Of a stretch of 45,370 nt of DNA, positions 8,699 through 16,390 are shown piece by piece. Below the pieces are notes generated by a model. That model saw nothing but the letters and a program-made list of their open reading frames with translations. It did not search any database and had not been told where the DNA came from. The stretch is taken from positions 1 to 45,370 of the forward strand of contig CADDZE010000030.1 of the NCBI GenBank assembly GCA_902812465.1, read 5' to 3'. The position numbers were made by a program, and so were the translations under genes. This DNA comes from Acidobacteriota bacterium (GTDB lineage: Bacteria > Acidobacteriota > Terriglobia > UBA7540). Each line of letters starts with the position of its first letter. The stretch's first letter is position 1.

Positions 8699-9547
8699 AT
8701 GAAATGTAAACAAACTAGACGGAGGCTCCCTGCGACGGCAAAGGTCATGGCCAGCAGCGGCGTGCTTGCGTTGTTACTGGTAGCACCCCTCTCCGGGGAC
8801 ACGCCAGCAAAGGCCGTGCCTCCCATCCTCCGCGATGTGGGCATTGACCAGAAGCTTAACCAGCATGTGCCCTTGGACCTTGCCTTTCACGACGAGCAGG
8901 GGAACACGGTCCACCTGGGTGACTATTTCCAAGACGGCAAGCCGGTAATCCTGTCCCTGGTCTACTACCAGTGTCCGATGTTGTGCACGATGGTACTGAA
9001 CGGGCTGCTCGACAGCCTGAAGCAGCTTAAGTTCAGCGTCGGCAAGGAATTCAACGTGGTCACGGTGAGCTTCGACCCCAATGAGAAGCCGGAACTCGCG
9101 CGCGGTAAAAAGAGCGTGTACGTTGGCCTCTACGGCCGCCGGGGAGCCGAGCAGGGCTGGCATTTCCTGACCGGCGACGAGCCCTCGATCCGACGCCTGG
9201 CTCAGGCGGTCGGCTTCCATTACCACTACGACCCCAAGACGCGGCAGTTTGCGCACGCCACCGGTATCATGGTACTGACACCGCAGGGAAGGCTCTCCCG
9301 CTACTTCTACGGCATCCGTTACCCGGCCGGCGATTTGCGGCTGGGGCTCGTGGAGGCGTCGGCGGGAAAGATCGGCTCGCCCGTTGACACCCTGATCCTT
9401 TACTGCTGCGAGTACAACCCGACAACGGGTAAGTACGGCCTGATCGTCGCCCGCGCCCTCCAGATTGGCGGGCTGGTGACGGTTCTTTCACTGGGGACGC
9501 TGATTCTCATCATGGCCCGCGCGGGAAGAAAGACGGCGGTTGGTTAG
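8699..9547 (+). CDS. sco: SCO1/SenC-family copper chaperone for cytochrome oxidase
   Basis: Sco proteins are membrane-anchored thioredoxin-fold proteins that deliver copper to, or reduce the cysteines of, the CuA site of oxidase subunit II. The product shows the copper-binding CPMLC motif (Cys92 and Cys96) and the partner histidine (His186, in FAHATG). The fold also has the family DxxG-type strand YFQDGKPVILSLVYY. I chose ATG 8699 (282 aa) because it gives a basic n-region (MKCKQTRRR) and a hydrophobic signal segment; an ATG at 8621 would add 26 residues. Unusually, there is a second hydrophobic helix at the C-terminus (about 255-275), so the protein may be anchored at both ends. Its place directly before the CuA subunit gene fits its role. 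Confidence 0.92.
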   Translation: MKCKQTRRRLPATAKVMASSGVLALLLVAPLSGDTPAKAVPPILRDVGIDQKLNQHVPLDLAFHDEQGNTVHLGDYFQDGKPVILSLVYYQCPMLCTMVLNGLLDSLKQLKFSVGKEFNVVTVSFDPNEKPELARGKKSVYVGLYGRRGAEQGWHFLTGDEPSIRRLAQAVGFHYHYDPKTRQFAHATGIMVLTPQGRLSRYFYGIRYPAGDLRLGLVEASAGKIGSPVDTLILYCCEYNPTTGKYGLIVARALQIGGLVTVLSLGTLILIMARAGRKTAVG

Positions 9548-9579
9548 TGGCTTGAGGTCAGACTCCTAGCTCCTCATTT

Positions 9580-10515
9580 ATGTGGCACGGTTTCCCATTA
9601 CGGCCTGATCAGATCTCGACCATCGCCCAAGGGGTCGATCACCTCTACTACTTCCTGACGGCGGTCGACCTCTTCTTCACCGCGGGCATCTTCCTCACCA
9701 TTTTCTATTTCGCCATCCGCTACCGCCGCCGCTCCGAGGACGAGCAGCCGCCGCGCATCGAGGGTAACCTGGCGCTCGAGATTACCTGGTCCGTCGTTCC
9801 CGCCCTGCTTTGTGGCGTCATGTTTGTCTGGGGCTCGAGCCTCTACATCCGCAATTCGCGGCCCCCCGAGGCGGCGACGGAGATCTTCGTGATTGGCAAG
9901 CAATGGATGTGGCACCTGCAGCACCCCGAGGGACCGCGCGAGATCAACGAGCTACACGTGCCGGTGGGCCGGCCTATCAAGCTCACCATGACTTCCGAGG
10001 ACGTCATCCACGATTTCTTCGTACCAGCCTTCCGCGTAAAGAAGGACGTGGTGCCTGGGCGTTACTCCACCATCTGGTTCCAGGCTACCAAGACAGGCCG
10101 CTACCGTTTCTTCTGCGCCCAGTACTGCGGCACGTTCCATTCTCATATGACGGGGTGGGTGGAGGTCATGACGCCGGAGGAATACGAGCACTGGCTGAGC
10201 GGCGGCGTGAAGACGGAATCGATGGCGGCCGCCGGCGCGGCCCTCTATCAGCAGTTCGGCTGCGTCACCTGCCATGGCACCGGCAAAGGACCGCCGTTTA
10301 CCAACCTGTATGGGAACCCCGTAAAACTCGACAACGGCCAGACAGTGGTGGCGGATGACGCCTACCTGCGCGAGTCGATTCTCGACCCGTCGGCGAAGAT
10401 TGTGGCGGGCTATTCGCCCATCATGCCCACTTTCCGCGGGCAAATTTCGGAGGAGCAGATTTTGCAGATTATCGCCTACATCAAGTCGCTCTCGACGGCA
10501 GAAGGGAAGAAGTAA
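9580..10515 (+). CDS. coxB: Cytochrome c oxidase subunit II with fused heme c domain
   Basis: Subunit II accepts electrons at its binuclear CuA centre. The product (311 aa) has two N-terminal membrane helices (about 22-45 and 66-88) and a cupredoxin domain. CuA ligands are visible: His144 (DVIHDFF), Cys179 and Cys183 ([14 protein letters not shown]) with the following His and Met. A C-terminal cytochrome c domain carries CVTCH (228-232) and a likely axial Met in YSPIMPTF. This makes the enzyme a caa3-type oxidase that can take electrons directly through its own heme c. The start region has no typical lipoprotein signal. The stop overlaps the coxA start as TAATG. Confidence 0.95.
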   Translation: MWHGFPLRPDQISTIAQGVDHLYYFLTAVDLFFTAGIFLTIFYFAIRYRRRSEDEQPPRIEGNLALEITWSVVPALLCGVMFVWGSSLYIRNSRPPEAATEIFVIGKQWMWHLQHPEGPREINELHVPVGRPIKLTMTSEDVIHDFFVPAFRVKKDVVPGRYSTIWFQATKTGRYRFFCAQYCGTFHSHMTGWVEVMTPEEYEHWLSGGVKTESMAAAGAALYQQFGCVTCHGTGKGPPFTNLYGNPVKLDNGQTVVADDAYLRESILDPSAKIVAGYSPIMPTFRGQISEEQILQIIAYIKSLSTAEGKK

Positions 10516-12125
10516 TGGCCACGGCAGCGCTCGAACCGCAAGTCGAATTTCGCACCCATTATTTGAATCACGCCTACGGCATCAAGTCGTGGCTGCTGAC
10601 CACTGACCACAAGCGTATCGCCCTGCTCTATCTGGCCTCGGTCACCTTCTTCTTCTTTGTGGGAGGCGCTGCCGCGGTGTTAATGCGCCTTAACCTGCTC
10701 GAGCCGACGGGCTCGCTGCTCGAGCCGGCTACCTACAACAAGCTTTTCAGCATGCACGGCATCGTCATGATCTTCTTCTTTTTGGCCCCAGCGGTGCCCG
10801 CCGTGCTCGGCAATTTTCTTATCCCGCTGATGATTGGGGCGCGTGACGTGGCTTTCCCCCGCCTCAACCTGCTGAGCTGGTACATCTTCATGCTGGGCGG
10901 TGCGATTCTGATGTATGCGGTGATTGCCGGCGGCGTGGATACGGGCTGGACGTTCTACACGCCGCTCAGTACCTCCTACGCCACGGGCAACGTGGTGGCG
11001 GCGGCCATGGGGGTGTTCGTCTCCGGGTTCTCCTCCATCCTGACGGGGCTCAACTTCATCGTCACCATCCACAAAATGCGGGCTCCGGGGCTGACCTGGT
11101 TCCGGCTGCCCCTCTTCATCTGGTCGATGTACGCCACCAGCTGCATCTTCATCCTGGCTATGCCGGTGATCGCCATTACCATGGTGCTGCTTGCCCTCGA
11201 ACGCCTCTTCCACGTCGGCATCTTTGATCCTTCGCTGGGCGGCGACCCCATCCTGTTTCAGCACCTGTTCTGGTTCTTCGGCCACCCGGAAGTTTACGTG
11301 CTCATCCTGCCTTCGATGGGCGTTATCAGCGAGCTGGTGCCGTGCTTCTCCAAGAAGCGCATCTTCGGTTACAGCTTCGTCGCTTTCTCCAGCGTCGCGA
11401 TCGCTGCCATCTCGTTCCTGGTGTGGGGCCACCACATGTTCGTCAGCGGGCAATCGGTCTATGCCGGCCTGGTGTTCTCGGCCTTGAGCTTCGCGGTAGC
11501 CATTCCCTCGGCCATCAAGGTGTTCAACTGGACGGCCACCATGTACAAGGGTTCGGTTTCCTACAGCGCGCCGATGCTTTACGCCATCGGCTTCATCGGC
11601 CTGTTCACCATGGGCGGCCTCACCGGGCTATTCCTGGCGTCGCTGGCTACGGACGTGCACCTGCACGACACCTATTTCGTCATCGCCCACTTCCACTACA
11701 TCATGGTGGGCGGCGCGGTGATGGGATACCTGGGCGGCATCCACTTCTGGTGGCCGAAGATGACCGGGCGGCTCTACCCCGACGGCTGGGCGCGCTTCGC
11801 GGCGGGGGTGATCTTTGTCGGTTTCAACCTGACGTTCTTCCCCCAGTATGTGCTGGGATATTTGGGGATGCCGCGCCGCTACCCGGTGTACCCGCCGGAG
11901 TTTCAGGTGCTCAACGTGATGTCTACCGCGGGCGCATCGATTTTGGGGATCGGCTACTTGATCCCGCTGGTCTATCTGATCTGGTCCATGCGCTACGGAC
12001 CGCCGGCGGGCCAGAATCCTTGGGGAGCCAAGGGGCTGGAATGGGAGAAGGCCTTATCACCGCCGCCCCCCGAAAACTTTGAGGAAACGCCGGTGGTGAC
12101 GGAAGAGGCCTACAACTACGGCTAG
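10515..12125 (+). CDS. coxA: Cytochrome c oxidase subunit I (aa3-type, A1 class)
   Basis: This is the catalytic heme-copper subunit that reduces O2 and pumps protons. The 536-residue, about 12-helix protein has the heme a ligands His81 (SMHG) and His394 (HFHY), the heme a3 ligand His392, and CuB ligands His257 (in GHPEVY), His306 and His307 (HHMF). The Tyr of HPEVY (261) is the cross-linked tyrosine. The Glu of the same motif marks it as A1 type with a D-channel, and the channel-entry Asp is present in GARDVAFPR. The C-terminal tail is short and acidic. It sits directly after coxB with a one-base overlap. Confidence 0.96.
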   Translation: MATAALEPQVEFRTHYLNHAYGIKSWLLTTDHKRIALLYLASVTFFFFVGGAAAVLMRLNLLEPTGSLLEPATYNKLFSMHGIVMIFFFLAPAVPAVLGNFLIPLMIGARDVAFPRLNLLSWYIFMLGGAILMYAVIAGGVDTGWTFYTPLSTSYATGNVVAAAMGVFVSGFSSILTGLNFIVTIHKMRAPGLTWFRLPLFIWSMYATSCIFILAMPVIAITMVLLALERLFHVGIFDPSLGGDPILFQHLFWFFGHPEVYVLILPSMGVISELVPCFSKKRIFGYSFVAFSSVAIAAISFLVWGHHMFVSGQSVYAGLVFSALSFAVAIPSAIKVFNWTATMYKGSVSYSAPMLYAIGFIGLFTMGGLTGLFLASLATDVHLHDTYFVIAHFHYIMVGGAVMGYLGGIHFWWPKMTGRLYPDGWARFAAGVIFVGFNLTFFPQYVLGYLGMPRRYPVYPPEFQVLNVMSTAGASILGIGYLIPLVYLIWSMRYGPPAGQNPWGAKGLEWEKALSPPPPENFEETPVVTEEAYNYG

Positions 12126-12266
12126 AAAAGCGCAGCCGTGGGCACCAGGAGCCGCGGGATTGGCAGAAGAAGGCTTTCCGCGCGCGGGCCGACGAGCGTG
12201 CTCCGGCAAGCCGAGTGGCAGCATACATGATGCGAGCCCCGCTGGCCGCATCCACGGAGACGGAAC

Positions 12267-12947
12267 GTGTCTAATCATGCTGCAGCGGTAGCCCACCAGT
12301 TCGACGACGCCTTCCAGCAGCACGACGCGGCGACGCTGGGCATGTGGGTATTCCTGACCACCGAGGTGTTGTTCTTCGGCGGTCTCTTTACCGGCTATAC
12401 CATCTACCGCCACCTCTATTTGCCTGCCTTCGAAGCTGGCAGCCACCTGCTGGACGTGCGCTTCGGCGCGGCCAACACGCTCATCCTGATTTGCAGCAGC
12501 CTCACCATGGCGCTGGCTGTCCACGCGGCGCAACTCGGCCACCGCAAGAGCTTGATGACCTTCCTGGCCTTCACCTTGATCCTCGGACTCCTCTTCATCT
12601 TTATCAAATTGGCCTTCGAGTGGCGCCATGACTACATCGAGCACCTGGTGCCCGGCATCAACTTCGCTCCCGAAGGCGAGACGCTGGCGGCCATTCAGGC
12701 GCGGCACGCGCCCGTCAATTACGTGGAACTCTTTATGATTTTCTATTTCATCATGACGGGCATCCATGCCCTGCACATGGTGGTCGGCGTCGGCATTTTA
12801 ACCACGCTGCTGATCATGGCTTACCGGGGCCGCTTTTCGCCCGAGCGCTGCAACCCCATCGAGATGGCGGGGCTTTACTGGCACTTCGTCGATATTGTGT
12901 GGATTTTCCTCTTCCCTCTGCTGTACCTGATTGGAGGGCGGTATTGA
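12267..12947 (+). CDS. coxC: Cytochrome c oxidase subunit III
   Basis: Subunit III stabilises the oxidase core and its oxygen supply. The 226-residue product has five membrane helices, the short bacterial form without the first two helices. It shows the conserved Glu in [11 protein letters not shown] and the C-terminal [18 protein letters not shown] signature. The start is GTG at 12267, supported by GGAG eight bases upstream. A 141-bp spacer separates it from coxA and contains no gene I can recognise. Confidence 0.94.
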   Translation: MSNHAAAVAHQFDDAFQQHDAATLGMWVFLTTEVLFFGGLFTGYTIYRHLYLPAFEAGSHLLDVRFGAANTLILICSSLTMALAVHAAQLGHRKSLMTFLAFTLILGLLFIFIKLAFEWRHDYIEHLVPGINFAPEGETLAAIQARHAPVNYVELFMIFYFIMTGIHALHMVVGVGILTTLLIMAYRGRFSPERCNPIEMAGLYWHFVDIVWIFLFPLLYLIGGRY

Positions 12948-13138
12948 AGACGAACCCGCGTCGTGTTGGCTTTGCGGTGGCCGGTACGGCCAGCCGCAGG
13001 CCATCCGCCCAAGGCGGATGAGCGGACTGGTTGCAAATAGGGTTGCCCTGACCGTCGCGCTCCGGGCGGGCTGGTTGGAGCTGGTTGGAGAAGCCACCGC
13101 GTGGCGGAACGGCGCGCCCTCAGCGAAGGTTGAGACTG
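12948..13138 (+). other. Spacer between oxidase subunits III and IV with hairpin and tandem decamer
   Basis: This 191-bp spacer is longer than the others in the operon. It contains a perfect 7-bp stem ATCCGCC/GGCGGAT with a CAA loop at 13003-13019, and a 10-bp tandem repeat CTGGTTGGAG x2 at 13071-13090. Neither is followed by a T-run, so I do not call a terminator. No credible coding frame is present. The hairpin could adjust the level of subunit IV, but that is a guess. Confidence 0.35.
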
Positions 13139-13480
13139 ATGGCTGGACACATTGTTCCTGCTAGGACGTACTTCCTGGTTTTCGCCGCCCTGGTGGTTCT
13201 GACCGCCGTCACCACCGCCGTGGCTTTCGTGGACCTCGGCCCGCTGAATACCGTGGTCGCCCTGGCAATTGCCGTCTGCAAGGCGTGCCTGGTGGTGCTG
13301 TTCTTCATGCACGTTAAGTACGCTCCGGGCCTCACGCGGGTGGTGGTGGTCACCGGCTTTCTCTGGCTGGCCTTGCTGATCGGTATTAGCCTCAGTGACG
13401 TGGTGACGCGCCCTTGGACGCCCATCCCACAAGGCTGGCAGACCTCGTCCGCCTCCCCCTCACCAGCCAACCAGCCCTGA
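13139..13480 (+). CDS. Cytochrome c oxidase subunit IV family protein
   Basis: This small membrane protein completes the oxidase. The 113-residue product (from ATG 13139) has three hydrophobic helices and the family core VVALAIAVCKACLVVLFFMH followed by VKYAPGLTRVV, as in prokaryotic subunit IV (CyoD/CtaF-like) proteins. The frame is open upstream to 13085, but the extra residues are Arg-rich and unlike the family, and GAAGGTTGAG stands just before 13139. It is the last clear member of the respiratory operon. Confidence 0.88.
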   Translation: MAGHIVPARTYFLVFAALVVLTAVTTAVAFVDLGPLNTVVALAIAVCKACLVVLFFMHVKYAPGLTRVVVVTGFLWLALLIGISLSDVVTRPWTPIPQGWQTSSASPSPANQP

Positions 13481-13601
13481 TCCACTGCTTTTGCGCCGCC
13501 CTGTCTGCGGCCACAACTAATCACCCTGCACCAGATTCTCGCGTAGAATCGAAAGCGCGCCGCCTCGTCAGAGATTCGGAGGCCGCCTCGCTCACGCCGC
13601 T

Positions 13602-14885
13602 ATGCCACACCAACGCTGGCTGCGCATTATCCCGGTCGCCTTCGTCATGTACACCATCGCGTTCATCGACCGCACCAACATCTCCCTCGCGATCCCCTCC
13701 ATCCGCCGCGACCTAGGCATGGACTCTGCTCAGGCGGGCGCGGCGGCCGGCATCTTCTTCTGGGGATACCTCCTCCTGCAAGTGCCGGGAGGCTACCTGG
13801 CCAGCCGCTGGAGTGCCAAGCGATTCGTGAGTCTGCTGCTGGTCGGGTGGGGGCTGTGCGCCGTGGGATGCGGACTAGTGCACACTTGGCGGGAACTCTG
13901 GCTGATGCGCTTTCTGCTCGGCGTGGCCGAAGGCGGAGTGTGGCCGGCCACGCTCGTCCTGCTCTCCCGCTGGTTTCCGCGGGCGGAGCGCGCCCGAGCC
14001 AACGCCTTCTGGATGCTCTGCCTGCCAGCGGCGGTGGTTGTTTCTTCCCCGGTTTCGGGGTGGATTCTGGAGCGCTGGAACTGGCGTACCCTTCTGGTGG
14101 CTGAAGGAGCTGTGCCCTTCCTCTGGCTGCTGGTTTGGGCCACCCAGATTGATGATTATCCGCGGCAGGCGCGCTGGATCAGCGCCGCCGAGCGGGATTT
14201 TTTGGAAGCCACTCTCCAACAGGAGTCCTTTGAACTCGAGCACAACAGTTCACTGAACCTTGCCGCTTACTGGCGAGCGCTGCTGGCCCCCCAAGTATGG
14301 ATCCTCACTGCCGTCTACTTCCTGCTGACCGGCGGTAACTATGGTTATCTCTTCTGGCTGCCCAGCGCAGTCGCGAAGGCGCAGAGCCTCAGCAGCGGCA
14401 CACTCGGCTGGCTTTTCGCCCTACCGTATGTCATGACGGGCATCGGGATGGTGTTGGTATCGCGCCATTCGGATCGCGTGCGGGAGCGAAGGGGTCACGT
14501 GGCGGCATCGCTGGCTTTGGCCGGGGTTGCTCTTCTAGCCGGAGTGGTGCTGAGCGCCCGCTCCCCGTTGCTGGCGTTTCTCATCCTCTGCCTGGCTGGT
14601 GCAGGATCGTACGGCGCGCTGGGACCGTTCTGGTCCATTCCCACCGAGACGCTTCCTTCGCGAGTGGCGGGTCCGGCAATGGGATTGGTCAACGCGCTGG
14701 GAAACCTTGGCGGGTACTTTGGTCCCTTGGTTGTCGGCTACCTGAACCAGCGCACCGGGACCTTCGCTTCCGCCTTCTCGCTGCTCGCCGCGGGGTGGCT
14801 GGCCGGCGGAGTGCTGGCCCTGGCCTTGAAGCGGAGCACTGCACTAGCGGCACGAGGCGCCGGAGTTGGCTCAGCCGCAACTTGA
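13602..14885 (+). CDS. MFS transporter, anion:cation symporter (phthalate/galactonate permease) type
   Basis: A 12-helix major facilitator (427 aa) of the anion:cation symporter branch, which imports organic anions such as sugar acids, glucarate or phthalate. Family marks are the N-terminal AFIDRTNISLAIPSI with its Asp-Arg pair, the GYLLLQVPGGYLASRWSAKR loop between helices 2 and 3, and LGVAEGGVWPATLVLLSRWFP. A long central loop (about 195-220) divides the two halves. The substrate cannot be read from the sequence. The gene is 121 bp after the oxidase genes and may have its own promoter; I see only a weak TAGAAT at 13544. Confidence 0.88.
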   Translation: MPHQRWLRIIPVAFVMYTIAFIDRTNISLAIPSIRRDLGMDSAQAGAAAGIFFWGYLLLQVPGGYLASRWSAKRFVSLLLVGWGLCAVGCGLVHTWRELWLMRFLLGVAEGGVWPATLVLLSRWFPRAERARANAFWMLCLPAAVVVSSPVSGWILERWNWRTLLVAEGAVPFLWLLVWATQIDDYPRQARWISAAERDFLEATLQQESFELEHNSSLNLAAYWRALLAPQVWILTAVYFLLTGGNYGYLFWLPSAVAKAQSLSSGTLGWLFALPYVMTGIGMVLVSRHSDRVRERRGHVAASLALAGVALLAGVVLSARSPLLAFLILCLAGAGSYGALGPFWSIPTETLPSRVAGPAMGLVNALGNLGGYFGPLVVGYLNQRTGTFASAFSLLAAGWLAGGVLALALKRSTALAARGAGVGSAAT

Positions 14886-14996
14886 CGCTGTTCGCCAGCG
14901 GTCTATACACTGAGTCTGTAGCGCTGCTCTGTAAGCCGCCCTAAGGGTTCTTTCACAGGCAGCCGCGTTGCCGGTGGGAAGAAGGCATAGCGTAGA

Positions 14997-15611
14997 GTGA
15001 AGCAGACCATCATCACGGCCCTGGTCTTTGCCAGCGTGGGGTTCCTTGCCGGATATAGCTACCACGCACACCGGACCGGCACATCCGCAGCACACCTGGA
15101 TGCTGCGGCGGCCGCCGAGGCCGCACCTGGCCCAGCCACCGCAGAGCCCGCAGCGGCGCAGGGTCTCCCGCCCGGACATCCACCCGTGGACAGCGCTTCC
15201 GTAGTCCGCCTCTTCGAGGATGAAGCGGTGCGGAATCCTCAAAATCCCGAGCCCCGCTTAAAGCTGGCCAATTTCTACTACGATCAGCGCCAGTGGGAGC
15301 AGGCCGTTTTCTGGTACCAAAAGGCACTGGAGCTTGATCCGCAGAACGCCGACGCCCGCACCGACCTCGGCACTTGCTACTTCAATCTCGGCCAAGCCCA
15401 GCAGGCCTTGCGAGAGTTTGATAAGGCGTTAGCCGCCAACCCGAAACATGCCGCGACGCTCTACAACATGGTGGTGGTCCATTTGCACGGCACCCATAAC
15501 CTGGCGGCGGCGCAGCAGGCGCTTGACCGGCTGAACGCCATCGATCCCCACTATCCCAACCTCGAGGTACTCAAGCGCGATATCGAAACCGCTCGCGCGA
15601 CCTTGCCCTAA
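14997..15611 (+). CDS. Membrane-anchored TPR-repeat protein
   Basis: The 204-residue product starts at GTG 14997. It has an N-terminal signal anchor (about 5-22), an Ala/Pro-rich linker (about 30-60) and three tetratricopeptide repeats (about 75-185), such as PEPRLKLANFYYDQRQWEQA. The arrangement resembles the C-terminal TPR half of CcmH/NrfG-type cytochrome c maturation proteins, and the respiratory genes lie nearby. However, no CcmH cysteine motif (CxxC) is present, so I leave it as a periplasmic scaffold of unknown partner. It is followed within 8 bp by the YHS gene and the two are probably co-transcribed. Confidence 0.85.
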   Translation: MKQTIITALVFASVGFLAGYSYHAHRTGTSAAHLDAAAAAEAAPGPATAEPAAAQGLPPGHPPVDSASVVRLFEDEAVRNPQNPEPRLKLANFYYDQRQWEQAVFWYQKALELDPQNADARTDLGTCYFNLGQAQQALREFDKALAANPKHAATLYNMVVVHLHGTHNLAAAQQALDRLNAIDPHYPNLEVLKRDIETARATLP

Positions 15612-15618
15612 CCGACCG

Positions 15619-15900
15619 ATGACTCGCCTGTTGGCCTACATTCTCGACTTGGTCTTCGCCCTGATCATCGGCCGCCTGATCAGCCAACTCTTCCATCCCG
15701 GCATCCATCGTGCCCGCCGCAATGCCGGACCCGGTCCTGAACGGCCAGCTGGAACCATTCACACCATGCGTGATCCGGTCTGCGGTACTTTCGTTTCAAC
15801 CGAGCTCTCGCGCCGGTTGAAGTGGGAGGGGAAAGTACTCCACTTCTGCTCTCAGGAGTGCCTGGAAAAGTTCCAAAGCCACCCGATACATCCCGGTTAG
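15619..15900 (+). CDS. Small membrane protein with YHS metal-binding domain
   Basis: A 93-residue protein with one N-terminal membrane helix (about 4-24) and a C-terminal YHS/TRASH-like domain. The domain is visible as DPVCGTFVS near residue 52 and HFCSQECLEKF near 75. In this family the cysteines bind transition metals such as copper. YHS domains occur in copper-handling proteins, and the nearby Sco and cytochrome oxidase genes make a metal-trafficking role reasonable, though unproven. It lies 8 bp after the TPR gene, an operon-like spacing. Confidence 0.85.
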   Translation: MTRLLAYILDLVFALIIGRLISQLFHPGIHRARRNAGPGPERPAGTIHTMRDPVCGTFVSTELSRRLKWEGKVLHFCSQECLEKFQSHPIHPG

Positions 15901-16102
15901 CGGAGAGCCCCCCTGGCCGTTTTTCAGGGCCTCTGGCTTACATGGGCGGCTCGTCTAAGGACGCCTCGTCGGACCACTGGGCCCGATGGTCTTGGCCCCG
16001 TGTTGGGCGTCTGCTTTGTCAGCAAAGTTTGCTTCGTAACAGGTGGCAGCGTTTGTTTCACCACGCGGTCATCCGAGCGCTGCTGGTGGCGCCAAAGAAG
16101 TG

Positions 16103-16138
16103 ATTTGACGAAACGAACGGATATGTTGTTGAAAATAA
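16103..16138 (+). repeat. Dispersed 36-bp element, copy 1 (RBS and first codons of a small ORF)
   Basis: The sequence runs ATTTGACGAAACGAACGG then ATATGTTGTTGAAAATAA. A 37-bp copy with one extra base and a few substitutions is inverted at 44323-44359. In both copies the element ends in ATG TTG TTG AAA, the start of a small open frame, with a purine-rich stretch about 8 bp before the ATG. The shared TTGACG could also be a -35 box. Confidence 0.55.
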
Positions 16139-16269
16139 AGGATCGCTTTGGTCTCAAAGCTCCGGCGGGGTTGAATTTGCCGGGACAACTCTTGGGCGCG
16201 CCGGGCACGGGAGGACGGGGCAAGGTGGCTCTTCGCGTTGTTTTCAAGGCGGCTAATGTGTTAATTTAG
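16123..16269 (+). CDS. Candidate 48-aa small protein
   Basis: An open frame of 48 codons begins MLLKIKDRFGLKAPAGLNLP and ends KAANVLI with TAA/TAG-type termination before 16270. The product would be basic, with a Gly/Pro-rich centre. No homologue comes to mind. The only support is that the start region is repeated at 44323-44359 in front of another small frame with the same first four codons (Met-Leu-Leu-Lys). A 6-bp stem (GCTTTG/CAAAGC, 16145-16160) lies inside it. It may be a real small protein, a leader peptide, or chance. Confidence 0.3.
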   Translation: MLLKIKDRFGLKAPAGLNLPGQLLGAPGTGGRGKVALRVVFKAANVLI

Positions 16270-16390
16270 CGGTGGTTGGGCTTCGTTGCGGGCATAGTCG
16301 AGCGCCAGCCATGCGCCGCTGGGGGGCAACAGGATGGAACCGGCGGCCCGCACAGCGTGACAAGACGCGTTCGGGCAGGCAGCCACAGAA

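Larger units (their letters stand above)
15901..16390. other. Gene-poor interval before mrdA
   Basis: This 490-bp stretch has no recognisable large gene. It contains the small ORF at 16123-16269 and the repeat at 16103-16138 (listed separately), plus a CTTTG/CAAAG hairpin near 16015-16028. In many bacteria mreBCD stands before mrdA-rodA; here it does not. I see no remnant of mreD or mreC in any frame. Confidence 0.5.

Noticed and set aside
15901-16390. Remnant of mreC or mreD before mrdA
   Set aside because: None of the frames shows MreC/MreD-like sequence; the gap is non-coding apart from the small ORF.
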